Assembly (NCBI RefSeq): GCF_000178855.1
Contig: NZ_ADVG01000001.1
Coordinates: forward strand, 1,488,001 to 1,552,000
Length of the DNA: 64,000 nt
Direction of reading: 5' to 3'
Origin: Ktedonobacter racemifer DSM 44963
Lineage (GTDB): Bacteria > Chloroflexota > Ktedonobacteria > Ktedonobacterales > Ktedonobacteraceae
The notes beneath the pieces are model-generated. The model worked only from the letters and a program-made list of their open reading frames with translations. It was not told where the DNA came from and searched no databases. Both the position numbers and the translations under genes were made by a program. Each line of letters starts with the position of its first letter. Position 1 is the stretch's first letter. Shown piece after piece: positions 8,812-17,943 of the stretch.

Positions 8812-9162
8812 CTAGTACCCGCTGGTGACCAGTTCGTTCAGTTGCGCACAGGCTTTCTTCATCTCCAGGCGTACGCGGCCCATATTGCCTTTACCTGTTG
8901 TTGTCACGATCAGGATTAAGTCGCCCGCCGCCTCCATTTGAATCGTCCCCTTCTTCGTCTCGATGACAACGTGGCTGGTTTCCCCATTGCTAATCTGCTC
9001 AGTAAAACTGGTAATGGAACCAAATGCGGCTGCGGACATAGCGCCGACGACCTCCTCGTCTTCGCTATGCAGTATACCCGAGACGATCAAACCATCTTTC
9101 CCCACCAGGATGGCATCGTACACCTCGTCAAGGTCAGTCAGCCGTTGCAGAATAGTTTCCAC
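8812..9162 (-). CDS. roadblock/LC7 domain protein
   Basis: A 116-residue protein that is a single roadblock/LC7 domain (METILQRLTDLDEVYDAILVGKDGLIV at the start, then VVGAMSAAAFGSI and GNMGRVRLEMKKA). Such proteins act with small Ras-like GTPases, as in MglB, or as dimeric scaffolds. The start is GTG 9162, after AAGGAG. It lies 21 bp after a large TPR protein gene and the two are probably co-transcribed. No GTPase gene is visible nearby, so the partner is unknown. Confidence 0.85.
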   Translation of the reverse strand: METILQRLTDLDEVYDAILVGKDGLIVSGILHSEDEEVVGAMSAAAFGSITSFTEQISNGETSHVVIETKKGTIQMEAAGDLILIVTTTGKGNMGRVRLEMKKACAQLNELVTSGY

Positions 9163-9183
9163 GTCAGAACTCCTTATTGATGA

Positions 9184-12100
9184 TTAGGACTTAGCCTTCT
9201 TCGCCATGGTTAGCGCCTTATTATACGCCTCCATTGCCTGGAGATATTCTCCCTGGCGCATGTATGCATCCCCCAACACACGATAGCCGGATGCATAATT
9301 GGGCGCCAGCTTGAGCAATGCCCGGAGATTGCTTACCACTTCTCCCAGCACCTCCGGCGAGGTACGAACCAAGACGCGATACTCTTGCATCGCCTCGTCA
9401 TAGTCGCCCACCAGTTGATACTGATAGCCCTTGAGTAGGCGCTCCTGGGGCTTGCCGCTCCCTTCGCTTGCCGCTGATTGGCGCTCCACGGGTCGGCTGC
9501 GTACCACAGGGGATTGCGGCTCTTTCGCGTTACGCTGCATCGGCTGAAGACGTATCGCGGGCCGCTTCATGGTTGTTTCCAGGCCATCTTCCAGGAAGGG
9601 ATTCGGGCGCGCCTTCGACTGCGGCGAGGACTTCTCCACCTCAGGTTTGGGCGAGGCCGCAAATGGCGTAGCTGGCTGGACAGGGGCCGACTGAGGCTCT
9701 AGCTCGCGTGAAACTGGCTGTACCGGCATGGAAGGAACGGCACCTAGTGCGGCCACCCATGAAGGCTGTTCCGCTGATGGTTGTGGCTCGGGCGCGACAC
9801 TCGCGGCTGGCTGGACAGGAACTTGCGGCTCTTCCTGAGCGCGCTGGCTCACCAGGCCTAGCTGGGCCAGGGCGGAAGAGAGTGAAGTACTCTCCTGCGC
9901 CTCTGGTTGGCTCGGCTGTAATTGCTGCTGCCAGTCCTGCACTTCCGGTTGGCTTGGCTGTAATTGCTGCTGCCAGTCCTGCACTTCCGGTTGGCTTGGC
10001 TGTAATTGCTGCTGCCAGTCCTGCGCTTCTGGTTGGCTCGGCTGTAATTGCTGCTGCCAATCCTGCGCCTCTGGTTGGCTCGGCTGTAATTGCTGCTGCC
10101 AGTCCTGCACTTCCGGTTGGCTTGGCTGTAATTGCTGCTGCCAGTCCTGCGCTTCCGGTTGACTCTGCTGTTGCTGCCACCCTTGCAATTCGCGCAAGAA
10201 ATCGGGCGTCGCTCCCTGAGTTTCCTGCTTCAGGGCCCCCAGGTAGTCTGGAATCTCCGAAAACTCAGGCTGATCAGGCTGCTCTGGCGTGACTGGCTCT
10301 GTTTCCGCCAGGGAGGAGAGACTGTGTGGTTCCATGGGGATAAAGCCCTGCGAGTAGAGGTTTTTCTCCAGATCCTCTAGTGAGCTGACAACGCTCTGCT
10401 CATTCTCGTTCGTGCCTGGCGCCTCCGCTTGCGCTGGCTCAGGCGCCTCGTTGAGAGGCGCAGGCTCGGCGGAGCGTGAGAGTTGAGACATCCACGAGGG
10501 AGCGGGCAGAGGCTCGGCGGGCGCTGTCCCCGAGGAACCAAGTAACTGGTTTGCCCACTCAGGCATGGTGGCATGCGCGCCTGGCTCGCCAGCCATATCG
10601 CTGGAGAAGTTCCAGGAATCAAACGTGGGCAGTGACGCCTCTTCCTGTGAAGCCTCATGATGTACTTCTGGCTGCTCAAGGTGTGCGCTGGGCGTGGCGG
10701 CGTATCCCGGCCAGGAGGCAAAGGGATCGGCCGATCCCGGCTCTGGCGCAGGCTGGATGGGTTCAGAGGTCGTGGGCAGTTCGACACTGGGTTTGGGCTG
10801 CTCCGCAGGCTGAGGGCTCACTGGCGCCTCTGACTTTGCGACAGGTTTGGAGGCTTCTGGCCTGGCTTTGGGGAGCGAGATAGCAGGCATCTCCATGCTA
10901 TTCTCCCTGCTCGCGGCCCCTATCGACTTCAGCCAGGAGGGGCCGAAGGAAGACTCTTCCTCGTCATCATTCATGGCAAAGGGCGAGGTAAAGGCGTCTT
11001 CATTAGCCTTAGCCTCGGCTTTCACTTCAGGAGTTACCAGAGGCTGGGAAGCCACGGCTGGTTGAGATGGCTGGACTGGCGTTGGTGGCTGCTGAGATAC
11101 AACCGGAGCAGAGACCTCCAGGGCCTCACCACTAGGCTCCGCCATACGCTGGCGCTCGCCCTGGGTCAACATATCCAGCCATTCTGTGGGTGTTGCTTCA
11201 CCCTTATTCGGAGTGGTCGGCGCCTCCCAAACACCACTGGATGGTTTGTTTGGCGCTGTGGTGGCTGGTTCACTGGCGGAAGGCTCATTGCTTATGCCGG
11301 ACCAGGAGGCGCTGGAAGGCTGTTTCGAGAGCTGCTCAGGCTCGGCGGCTGGCGAGGATGCTTCGTCCTCAAACGAGGAGGAGAGATATTTACGGGCCTC
11401 GGCCAGCAAGGCACTGAGGTCCGTTTGATTCGACTGATTGGTAGTGGCAGCAGCGGCGGGTCGGTCGACACCGGGCCAATCCCAGGTAGAAGAGGAGCCA
11501 GCCGGGGCTTCTGCTCCAGGCATAGAGGCTTCACTGGCAGGCGCCTGTTGCGCCTCCTGAGATTCGGCACCAAAACCAGGCCAACTCGGCCGGCTCGACG
11601 AGGTGCTTGACTGCTGTTGTTCGGGAATAGCATCGAAGCCAGGCCAACTCGGCCGGCTTGATGAGGTACTTGACTGCTGAACCTCCTGGGAGGTGGAATC
11701 GAAGCCAGGCCAACTCGGCCGGCTTGATGAGGTGCTTGACTTCTGAACCTCCTGGGAGGCTGCATCAAGGCCTGGCCAGCTTGGACGGCTCGACGAAGTG
11801 GATGGCTGAGGAACAGATACTTCTTGAACGGATTTGTCCAATGCCACCGGGTCTCGCTGGATAAGGGCCAGAAATGGCTCATGGGCAGGCGTCTGCTTCG
11901 CCAACAAATCGGCAAAGAGTTCTTGTGCCATCAGCAAATCAGGGTCGAGAGCCTCGGCGCGCTTGATGAGATCTTCAGCCTGGTGCAGATCACGCGGCGA
12001 GATGATGTGGGCGAGGAGAAGTTGCGCCTTCAGGCAGCCGGGCACATCCTGCAAAATCTGGCGTGCAAGCTGCTCGGTCCGATCATACAAGCCCTCACGC

Positions 12101-12639
12101 CAGAGTGCCTCAAGCAGACCCAGACGCGCGTCCAGTCGTTCAGGGGTCACGGCGAGGACCGCCTCCCACTCCTGAATAGCCTGCGTTACCAGGTCACCAC
12201 GCGTATAGAGCCGGGCCAGACCTGCGCGCGAGAACATAAAGCCCTGCTGACCTGCCCTGGCACTGAGCTTATTAAACTCCTCGCGAATGTGGCTATTGCC
12301 GCGGCTCAACTCATAAGCCTGCTGGTAACAATCGAGGGCCGTATCAAAATCCGAGAGACTCTCGCTAATTAAGGCCCGGTCACAATACACAACTACATTC
12401 TCGGGATCATTCATCAACACCCAGTCGAAGGCCTGCTGAGCCTCTTCTAGTTTCCCCTGAGCGAAGTAGACCTCACCGAGCAGGCGTTGTGCTTCCAGAG
12501 ACTCAGGATGTTGAGCCAGAATATGCTGACAACGAGCCAGGGCCTCTTCATGCTCGCCTCTGCTGATTAGATCCTCGGTCTGTTGTAAATAATCACGAAG
12601 CGTAGTTGCCGGATTCGTTTGTAGCTTGGTTTGTGCCAT
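9184..12639 (-). CDS. large TPR protein with long low-complexity central region
   Basis: An 1151-residue protein. Residues 1-265 are TPR repeats (ALARCQHILAQHPESLEAQRLL, then ALDCYQQAYEL and similar helices) and the last 80 residues hold two more (GDYDEAMQEYRVLVRTSP, GEYLQAMEAYNKAL). Between them are about 800 residues rich in Ser, Pro, Gln and Ala, with tandem repeats: five copies of a unit containing SSTSSSRPSWPGF and six of a 14-residue unit QDWQQQLQPSQPEA. No signal peptide or membrane segment, so probably a cytoplasmic scaffold. It lies between an M16 peptidase gene and a roadblock gene on the same strand. ATG 12639 follows GGAGAC. Confidence 0.85.
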   Translation of the reverse strand: MAQTKLQTNPATTLRDYLQQTEDLISRGEHEEALARCQHILAQHPESLEAQRLLGEVYFAQGKLEEAQQAFDWVLMNDPENVVVYCDRALISESLSDFDTALDCYQQAYELSRGNSHIREEFNKLSARAGQQGFMFSRAGLARLYTRGDLVTQAIQEWEAVLAVTPERLDARLGLLEALWREGLYDRTEQLARQILQDVPGCLKAQLLLAHIISPRDLHQAEDLIKRAEALDPDLLMAQELFADLLAKQTPAHEPFLALIQRDPVALDKSVQEVSVPQPSTSSSRPSWPGLDAASQEVQKSSTSSSRPSWPGFDSTSQEVQQSSTSSSRPSWPGFDAIPEQQQSSTSSSRPSWPGFGAESQEAQQAPASEASMPGAEAPAGSSSTWDWPGVDRPAAAATTNQSNQTDLSALLAEARKYLSSSFEDEASSPAAEPEQLSKQPSSASWSGISNEPSASEPATTAPNKPSSGVWEAPTTPNKGEATPTEWLDMLTQGERQRMAEPSGEALEVSAPVVSQQPPTPVQPSQPAVASQPLVTPEVKAEAKANEDAFTSPFAMNDDEEESSFGPSWLKSIGAASRENSMEMPAISLPKARPEASKPVAKSEAPVSPQPAEQPKPSVELPTTSEPIQPAPEPGSADPFASWPGYAATPSAHLEQPEVHHEASQEEASLPTFDSWNFSSDMAGEPGAHATMPEWANQLLGSSGTAPAEPLPAPSWMSQLSRSAEPAPLNEAPEPAQAEAPGTNENEQSVVSSLEDLEKNLYSQGFIPMEPHSLSSLAETEPVTPEQPDQPEFSEIPDYLGALKQETQGATPDFLRELQGWQQQQSQPEAQDWQQQLQPSQPEVQDWQQQLQPSQPEAQDWQQQLQPSQPEAQDWQQQLQPSQPEVQDWQQQLQPSQPEVQDWQQQLQPSQPEAQESTSLSSALAQLGLVSQRAQEEPQVPVQPAASVAPEPQPSAEQPSWVAALGAVPSMPVQPVSRELEPQSAPVQPATPFAASPKPEVEKSSPQSKARPNPFLEDGLETTMKRPAIRLQPMQRNAKEPQSPVVRSRPVERQSAASEGSGKPQERLLKGYQYQLVGDYDEAMQEYRVLVRTSPEVLGEVVSNLRALLKLAPNYASGYRVLGDAYMRQGEYLQAMEAYNKALTMAKKAKS
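9896..10165. repeat. 42-bp tandem repeat within the TPR gene
   Basis: Six in-frame copies of a 42-bp unit encode QDWQQQLQPSQPE followed by Ala or Val. Copies differ by a few silent or Ala/Val changes, so the array is likely to vary in copy number between strains. Confidence 0.85.
11560..11815. repeat. degenerate repeat encoding SSRPSWPG units in the TPR gene
   Basis: Four copies, each about 60-69 bp, encode STSSSRPSWPG followed by a variable FD/LD and a QEVQ-type linker. They are in frame and lie at the N-terminal side of the low-complexity region. Confidence 0.75.
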
Positions 12640-12666
12640 AAAACAAGGTCTCCTCTTCCCGCAGCA

Positions 12667-13944
12667 TTACACACCTGTAAGCAACTTCTCAAACTCACCT
12701 GCTCGCTGTATTCCATCTGGTCCAATAATCGCCAGGCGACGCCACTGGGGCGCGAAACACGACTGTGCTACACGCTGTACATCCTGTACAGTCACGGCGT
12801 CAATATGGGCAATGATATCATCGATCTCCCGCACCTGGTGCTGCGCGCACTCCTGGCTACCCAGCCAGGATGCTACCTGCTGGGTTCCCTCAAGCCCCAG
12901 CAAGAAGCCACCACGCACATAGGCTTTGGTGCGCGCTAACTCTTCGTCCGGTACTAGCTCTGTGCAGAGGTGCTCCAGTTCCACCAGGATGGCCCGAACG
13001 GTGGCATCAATACTCGAAGGGTCAACGCCCGCGCTCACCACCAGGCTCCCAGTTTCATGGTAACAGTTCAGATAGCTACCAATATCATAAGCCAGACTCT
13101 GCTCCTCGCGAATCGACTGGAAGAGGCGTGAACTCATTCCATCGCCCAGTAGAGCATTGATAAGCAAAAATGTAAAATAGTCGGCAGAGCGATACGAGGT
13201 CCCCAGGGTGGTCAAGCAGACGTTTGTCTGCTCGGTGTCCTTCTCAATCATACGGACAGGTACTACGTCGACGGGGGGCAGCGAGGCACTCCAGCCTGGG
13301 AACTCGCTCGGCTCCCAGTCCCCGAATAGCTCTTCAGTCACCTGGCGCACCTGCTCAGGATCAATATTGCCAGCGACGCTGATCACCAGCGAGTTAGGGC
13401 GATAAAATGTGTGGAAATAATCCAGCATTTGCTCAAGCCTCAACTCTGAGACAGAATCGACAGTTCCGGCATCATCGCGTCCCAGGGGGAGAGCAGGCCA
13501 CATCACCTCGTCAGCCAGGAGATTCACCCATTCCTGGGGATCATCCTGTGTTGAGCTGATCTCCTCAATAATCACGTTGCGCTCTTTTTCGACCTCGGTT
13601 GGATCAAAAAGTGGGCGACGGAACATATCAGCAAAGACCCGCATGACAGTAAAGAGTTGTTCCGCGGGTACGCGAGCCGTATAATTCGTCAGTTCCTTCC
13701 CCGTGCTCCCATTGAAGACACCCCCGACTCCTTCAATCGCCTCGGAGATAGCCCTGGCAGAAGGATAGTGCTGCGATCCTTTAAAAAGCATATGCTCAAT
13801 GAAATGGGACACGCCCGCGACGTGGTTATCCTCATGACGCGAACCTACCATAAAGAAGAAGGCAATACTGGCGGAACGCATACCAGGCATTGAGGTAGTA
13901 AGTAGACGTAAATCATTAGGCAGAGTCGTTCGCTCGTAGTTCAT
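12667..13944 (-). CDS. M16-family zinc metalloprotease
   Basis: The protein carries the inverted zinc motif HFIEHMLFKGS (HxxEH), then the distal glutamate region (KERNVIIEEISS) typical of the pitrilysin/processing-peptidase family (M16), and a C-terminal inactive-lobe domain with RLFQSIREEQSLAYDI. About 425 residues from MNYERTTL at 13944, the usual length of the single-subunit bacterial type. The frame is open up to 13995, but that extra stretch lies in an inverted-repeat region and has no ribosome-binding site, so I prefer 13944. It heads the M16-TPR-roadblock cluster. Confidence 0.9.
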   Translation of the reverse strand: MNYERTTLPNDLRLLTTSMPGMRSASIAFFFMVGSRHEDNHVAGVSHFIEHMLFKGSQHYPSARAISEAIEGVGGVFNGSTGKELTNYTARVPAEQLFTVMRVFADMFRRPLFDPTEVEKERNVIIEEISSTQDDPQEWVNLLADEVMWPALPLGRDDAGTVDSVSELRLEQMLDYFHTFYRPNSLVISVAGNIDPEQVRQVTEELFGDWEPSEFPGWSASLPPVDVVPVRMIEKDTEQTNVCLTTLGTSYRSADYFTFLLINALLGDGMSSRLFQSIREEQSLAYDIGSYLNCYHETGSLVVSAGVDPSSIDATVRAILVELEHLCTELVPDEELARTKAYVRGGFLLGLEGTQQVASWLGSQECAQHQVREIDDIIAHIDAVTVQDVQRVAQSCFAPQWRRLAIIGPDGIQRAGEFEKLLTGV

Positions 13945-13981
13945 GCGCAGTTCTGGCGCGTAGCCACTTATGCTTAAACGA

Positions 13982-14045
13982 AAACCAACCCCCATTCGGG
14001 GGCGCGGCGCCAGCCGTGGCTAGCGCTTCGCGCTCAGGTTTTCGG
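13982..14045. repeat. imperfect hairpin with CCCCCATTCGGGGG motif
   Basis: The 14-base motif is at 13990-14003 and the flanks pair as CGAAAACC (near 13980) with GGTTTTCG (near 14037). The same motif occurs at 23795-23808 and 34389-34402. Here it precedes the M16 peptidase gene. The rest of 14046-14259 holds no gene that I can see. Confidence 0.55.
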
Positions 14046-14259
14046 ATAGGCACTTAGGTGGTAAGAGGGCACCAGTTCTCCTTATATTTCCTGATATTTC
14101 CTGATCCAAATAGGACTAATACAATACCAACAACCCGGACAGCTTATTTTTCTGCATACGGAGACGAGAGTATCTCGCCGTATTATAGACGGTTTCTGAC
14201 GTTGTCGCAACTAAACAGAAAAGGGAGATAGCCAATTTTGGTATATTGAAGGTATGAGA

Positions 14260-14346
14260 GGGCCCGCTACTGGCTACCCTAAAGGGCACATGGTACACGG
14301 CTACGCCACCATGTCAGGGGTAGTCGCGTACGCCAGTAGCGGGCCC
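14260..14346. terminator. 15-bp inverted repeat after the zinc-ribbon gene
   Basis: Arms GGGCCCGCTACTGGC (14260-14274) and its complement at 14332-14346, with a 57-base loop that contains further short complementary pieces. On the minus strand it begins 16 bases after the stop of the zinc-ribbon gene. Confidence 0.55.
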
Positions 14347-14362
14347 AGATGCGCCAGTCAGA

Positions 14363-15190
14363 TTAGAGGCCGATATTATCCATAAAGCCGAGCAGGCCAC
14401 CATTATCGTCATCATCCTCGCGTCGATGATGGTGGTGATGCTGGCCCTCGACCAGGTTCTCGAGGAGCATCTCGCCGCCAATCACCGCTGCGGCACCTCC
14501 CAGCGCCCCCATGGCATACTTGCCTCCATTGCCCTGCATAAAGCCGCCGGGCTGCTGACCAGGAGCCATCGCGTTCATGGGCACGGGCACGACACCTGCC
14601 AGATTGGTGCGACAACCACGACAGTAGGCGGTCCCGATAGGAGCCATCGCCATACAGGTGGGACAACGCAGCACCATCTGCCCCTGGCCCATCATGGGAT
14701 CGGGCTGATACGCGCCATAAGGTTGCTGCGCTGGCTGGGGATACTGTTGCCCATACTGCTGTGGGTATGGTTGCTGCTGTGGATAGGGCTGTTGTGAGTA
14801 TGGTTGCTGCTGTGGATAGGGCGCCTGGTTCGGATACTGCGGCGCTTGCGGATACTGAGGCTGCGCTGGCGGAGAGGGATACTGTGGATACTGCCCCGAC
14901 GAAGTATAGGGAGGGGTCGCCTGGAGCTGAGAGCCACAATTTGTGCAGAAGGCGCTGGACAAGGGCAACTCAGCATGACATGAGGGGCAGGCCCGCGTCG
15001 TGGGCGCCGAAGCGACAGGTGCAGCCTCTTTAAGTGAGCCGCCGCAATGTGCACAGAAAGCCGCATCTGCGCGCACAGACCCCTGACAGTGAGGACATGT
15101 CCTCATGGGCTGAGCAGCCTGCACAGATGTACCGCACTCAGGACAAAACTTCTTTCCGGTGACATCAGCACCACAAGATGTACAGGTCAT
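14363..15190 (-). CDS. multi-zinc-ribbon protein with Pro/Gln/Tyr-rich linker
   Basis: A 275-residue protein. Three zinc ribbons of the CxxC...CxxC type lie in residues 1-90 (CTSCGADVTGKKFCPECG, CPHCQGSVRADAAFCAHCG, CPSCHAELPLSSAFCTNCG) and a fourth near residues 175-195 (CPTCMAMAPIGTAYCRGCR). Between them is a PQY-rich segment (repeats of QQPYPQ). The C-terminus has a glycine/alanine stretch, then HHHHH, RREDDDDN and GLLGFMDNIG. No catalytic motif; a scaffold or nucleic-acid/protein-binding role is likely. Monocistronic by appearance. Confidence 0.8.
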   Translation of the reverse strand: MTCTSCGADVTGKKFCPECGTSVQAAQPMRTCPHCQGSVRADAAFCAHCGGSLKEAAPVASAPTTRACPSCHAELPLSSAFCTNCGSQLQATPPYTSSGQYPQYPSPPAQPQYPQAPQYPNQAPYPQQQPYSQQPYPQQQPYPQQYGQQYPQPAQQPYGAYQPDPMMGQGQMVLRCPTCMAMAPIGTAYCRGCRTNLAGVVPVPMNAMAPGQQPGGFMQGNGGKYAMGALGGAAAVIGGEMLLENLVEGQHHHHHRREDDDDNGGLLGFMDNIGL

Positions 15191-15287
15191 GGCTTTAGAG
15201 TTCTCCTTGAAAAGCGCATCGTAGTTCTTCTTGCATCTAAGACGCAGTGTAGCATAGTTTTTAGCACACGTCGAGCACAGAAAAGAG

Positions 15288-15352
15288 GAAAGAAAAGAGT
15301 GTGCGTAAAAGCCGGGGCATTGCCCCGGCTTTTACGCACACTCTTTTCTTTC
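15288..15352. terminator. 32-bp perfect palindrome after the E1 gene
   Basis: Arms 15288-15319 and 15321-15352 are perfectly complementary around a single central base. On the minus strand it starts 8 bases after the stop of the dehydrogenase gene. The outer part is purine-rich, so both strands have a short pyrimidine tract after the stem. Confidence 0.75.
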
Positions 15353-15360
15353 TGAGGATC

Positions 15361-17457
15361 TTATTCGACGAGCAGGTCAGCGATGCGCTCCTCGATGGTT
15401 TTGGCCGTGGGATAGAAGGCAACCTCTTCGGGCGCGTTGTAGGGAGCGGCTGGCGCCGCGACCGCGCTGATGAAGGTTGGCGAGCCATCCAGGTCATAGA
15501 AGCAGTTCTGGACGATCCAGGAATGCACATGGCGGCCATAGCTGGTCAGATCGGACTCCTCGGTCACGACAACGACGCGATTAGCCTCTTTGACTGCGGC
15601 AGCGACGGTCGCTTCATCGAAGGGCATCAGCGTGCGCAGGTCAACTACCTCGATCGCGCCTCCCTCCTGCTTGACGATATTGGCTGCGGCGGTACAGGCC
15701 TCAAGAGTCATCGAACCCCAGGCGACAATCGCCACGCTCACCGGGCCTTCGCCGATGCGAATACGGCGCGCCTTACCAATGGGGAGGGTATAGTAACCCT
15801 CGGGGACGCTCCAGTACTCGGCCATCTGGGGAATAATATTGCCCTCAGCATCCTTGGGCGGCTCCGAGCGATAGAGGCGACCGCGCTCCAGGAAGGTCAC
15901 AGGCGACTGCGAACGCGCAGCCTGTAACAACAAGCCCTTGGCATCAAAGGGGGTCGCGGGACAGATGGTAATCATGCCAGGAATATTGGTAAACCACTGC
16001 TCGCCGGCATTGGAGTGGCCAAAGGCGCCACCACCTGCGGTGCTGCTGGAGATGGGGCCACCGCCGCCGCTGCCCGACTTGGTGCGAATGATCATGGGCA
16101 CATACCAGTCGCCAAAGCTCTGATAGGAGGTACGAGCCGCCAGGCGCACAGTCTGGGTCGACGACTGGTGGTAGTCGACGAACTGGATCTCGGCGCAACG
16201 CGCCTTACCATCGGCCATGCCAGCGCCCGCGACCAGGCCCACGATAAGCTGCTCGTTCAGCGGGCTACTGATGGCGCGCTCAGGATATTTCTGCACGAGG
16301 TTGGCGGTCGCGCCAAAGACGCCGCCCTTGGGGCTACCAACATCCTGTCCATAGACAAAGAAGTTGGGATCGCGGTCGGCCAGCTCGACCAGGGCTTCGT
16401 TGATCGCACCTAACATGGTCAGGGGGCGCTTGGCACCACGAGGAATATTCTCATGCCACTCGGGGACGGCCACGACATGCTGCATCACGCGGCTGCCATC
16501 TGGCTCCGGCTCCTGCAAGACCTCGCGCTCAACGCGATCCAGCTCTGAGCGGATCTCTTTGCGCATACGCTCGGGATCGCCTTCCTGCAAGTGACCGTTT
16601 GCCACCAGCCAGCGGCCAAAGTTCTTGACCGGGTCTTTGGTCTCGGTCGTGAGCGCGATCTCTTCTTTCTTTCGATAGGACTTGATATCAGTGCTGCTGG
16701 AATGCGGATCAAGCAGACCCAGGCGCAGATGCATCAGGACCGGCCCCTGGCCGGAACGAATACGGGCCATGAAGCGTTTGCTCGCCTCATAGGTCGCCAT
16801 GATATCTGTGCCATCGACCTCTTCCGCGTAGACGCCAGCGCCCTTTGCCCACTCCACGAGCGAGCCGGCATACTGGACCACTGAGGGGGTCGTAATCGCC
16901 CAATTATTATCTTCAATGACCATGAGCACAGGGAGCTGATGCACAGCCGACTGGCGCAGAAGTACGCTGAAGTCGTTGGTGGCTGAGCCGCCATCACCTG
17001 TAGAACACATAATCAGATCTTTGCTTGCATGCTGCTTCAGCGAGAAGCCGACGCCGCCCGCGAAGGGGGCCAGGCCTCCAACCTCGCTTACACCTGGGAG
17101 GATGCGATGGCTCCGGCTGCTATAGTGCGATGGCATATTGCGCCCGGAGCACATGGGGCCAGTCGAGCGAGAATAGGCCTCGCGCAGGGGTCCATAAACA
17201 TCGCCTGTGCGCTGGAGCCAGGCGGCCAGGTCACGATAGTAAAGCGCGAGCCAGTCATTTTCCTGCAAGGCAGCCACGACTGCTGCCATACCCTCATGCC
17301 CAGCACAACCAATATAGAAAGGGAAACGACCCTGAGTCTTACGAGTCTTCAACAGGTCGTTGATGGCTCGTGCGGTAACCATGGTGCGGAAAAGTGCAAT
17401 GACATCTAGCGGCTGTGCTAGAGTATCAGCTTCCGTAGCTTCGATATTTACTGTCAT
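15361..17457 (-). CDS. 2-oxoacid dehydrogenase E1, alpha and beta fused
   Basis: Thiamine-diphosphate-dependent decarboxylase of a branched-chain or related 2-oxoacid dehydrogenase complex. Residues 1-330 correspond to E1-alpha, with the ThDP/Mg motif GDGGSATNDF and EDNNWAIT; residues about 350-698 correspond to E1-beta (ALVELADRDPNFFVYGQDVG, GLVAGAGMADGKARCAEIQF, and a C-terminal transketolase domain). In many bacteria these are separate genes. I start at ATG 17457 because GGAGG lies 10 bases upstream; the longer frame to 17550 lacks one. No E2 or E3 gene is in the window. Confidence 0.88.
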   Translation of the reverse strand: MTVNIEATEADTLAQPLDVIALFRTMVTARAINDLLKTRKTQGRFPFYIGCAGHEGMAAVVAALQENDWLALYYRDLAAWLQRTGDVYGPLREAYSRSTGPMCSGRNMPSHYSSRSHRILPGVSEVGGLAPFAGGVGFSLKQHASKDLIMCSTGDGGSATNDFSVLLRQSAVHQLPVLMVIEDNNWAITTPSVVQYAGSLVEWAKGAGVYAEEVDGTDIMATYEASKRFMARIRSGQGPVLMHLRLGLLDPHSSSTDIKSYRKKEEIALTTETKDPVKNFGRWLVANGHLQEGDPERMRKEIRSELDRVEREVLQEPEPDGSRVMQHVVAVPEWHENIPRGAKRPLTMLGAINEALVELADRDPNFFVYGQDVGSPKGGVFGATANLVQKYPERAISSPLNEQLIVGLVAGAGMADGKARCAEIQFVDYHQSSTQTVRLAARTSYQSFGDWYVPMIIRTKSGSGGGGPISSSTAGGGAFGHSNAGEQWFTNIPGMITICPATPFDAKGLLLQAARSQSPVTFLERGRLYRSEPPKDAEGNIIPQMAEYWSVPEGYYTLPIGKARRIRIGEGPVSVAIVAWGSMTLEACTAAANIVKQEGGAIEVVDLRTLMPFDEATVAAAVKEANRVVVVTEESDLTSYGRHVHSWIVQNCFYDLDGSPTFISAVAAPAAPYNAPEEVAFYPTAKTIEERIADLLVE

Positions 17458-17696
17458 ATGCAGTAGCCTCCGTAAGTCTGCACCGACGTTCTGGGCATCG
17501 TTCAAACTCCTACAAATTCCAAATTTCTGTACTTTAAAACCTATTCCCACTCACCATTATAAGGGTGGGGTCCCTGAAAAACAAACAGCAGAGAGGGCAC
17601 ATGTATGGAGAGTGCGGCATCGTTGCGACACAACCACCTCTCTCTTGCTGGAAACAGCAATTCTCAGAACTGCACTCGTATAATACCATACTAGGG

Positions 17697-17850
17697 ACGA
17701 CGCTGCTAAACGCATGCGTCTACATATCATGGGACGGAGAAAGGTGACCATTCTGCATAGTAAGTAAGTTGGAGGATCCATGCTTGGCATGGGCGTGGCT
17801 GGCCCGCAAGTCGCTGCGCTCGGAGTCCATGCCAGCATGGACCCTACATG
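17697..17850 (+). repeat. intergenic repeat upstream of the beta-galactosidase (copy A)
   Basis: Shares two blocks with 19991-20158 on the other side of the gene: GACGCTGCTAAA...GCGTCTACATATCATGG...ACGGAGA (17699-17740) and AGTCGCTGCGCTCGGAGTCC plus CATGCCAGCATGGACCCTAC (17809-17847). Its left arm (17772-17790) is degenerate. The rest of 17458-17943 contains no gene. Confidence 0.8.
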
Positions 17851-17943
17851 ATTTGGGGAGCTGGCACATCCACACCCTCTTACCCACGCGTGATATATTG
17901 CATATGGCATCAATGCTGAAAGGAAAGGTAGCATTTAAGAGCT

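Noticed and set aside
9641..10292. Long frames on both strands in the TPR repeat region
   Set aside because: Produced by the 42-bp repeat, which is a multiple of three and leaves other frames open.
17557..17934. 125-residue minus-strand frame before the beta-galactosidase
   Set aside because: It is composed of the intergenic repeat copy A and has no start signal.
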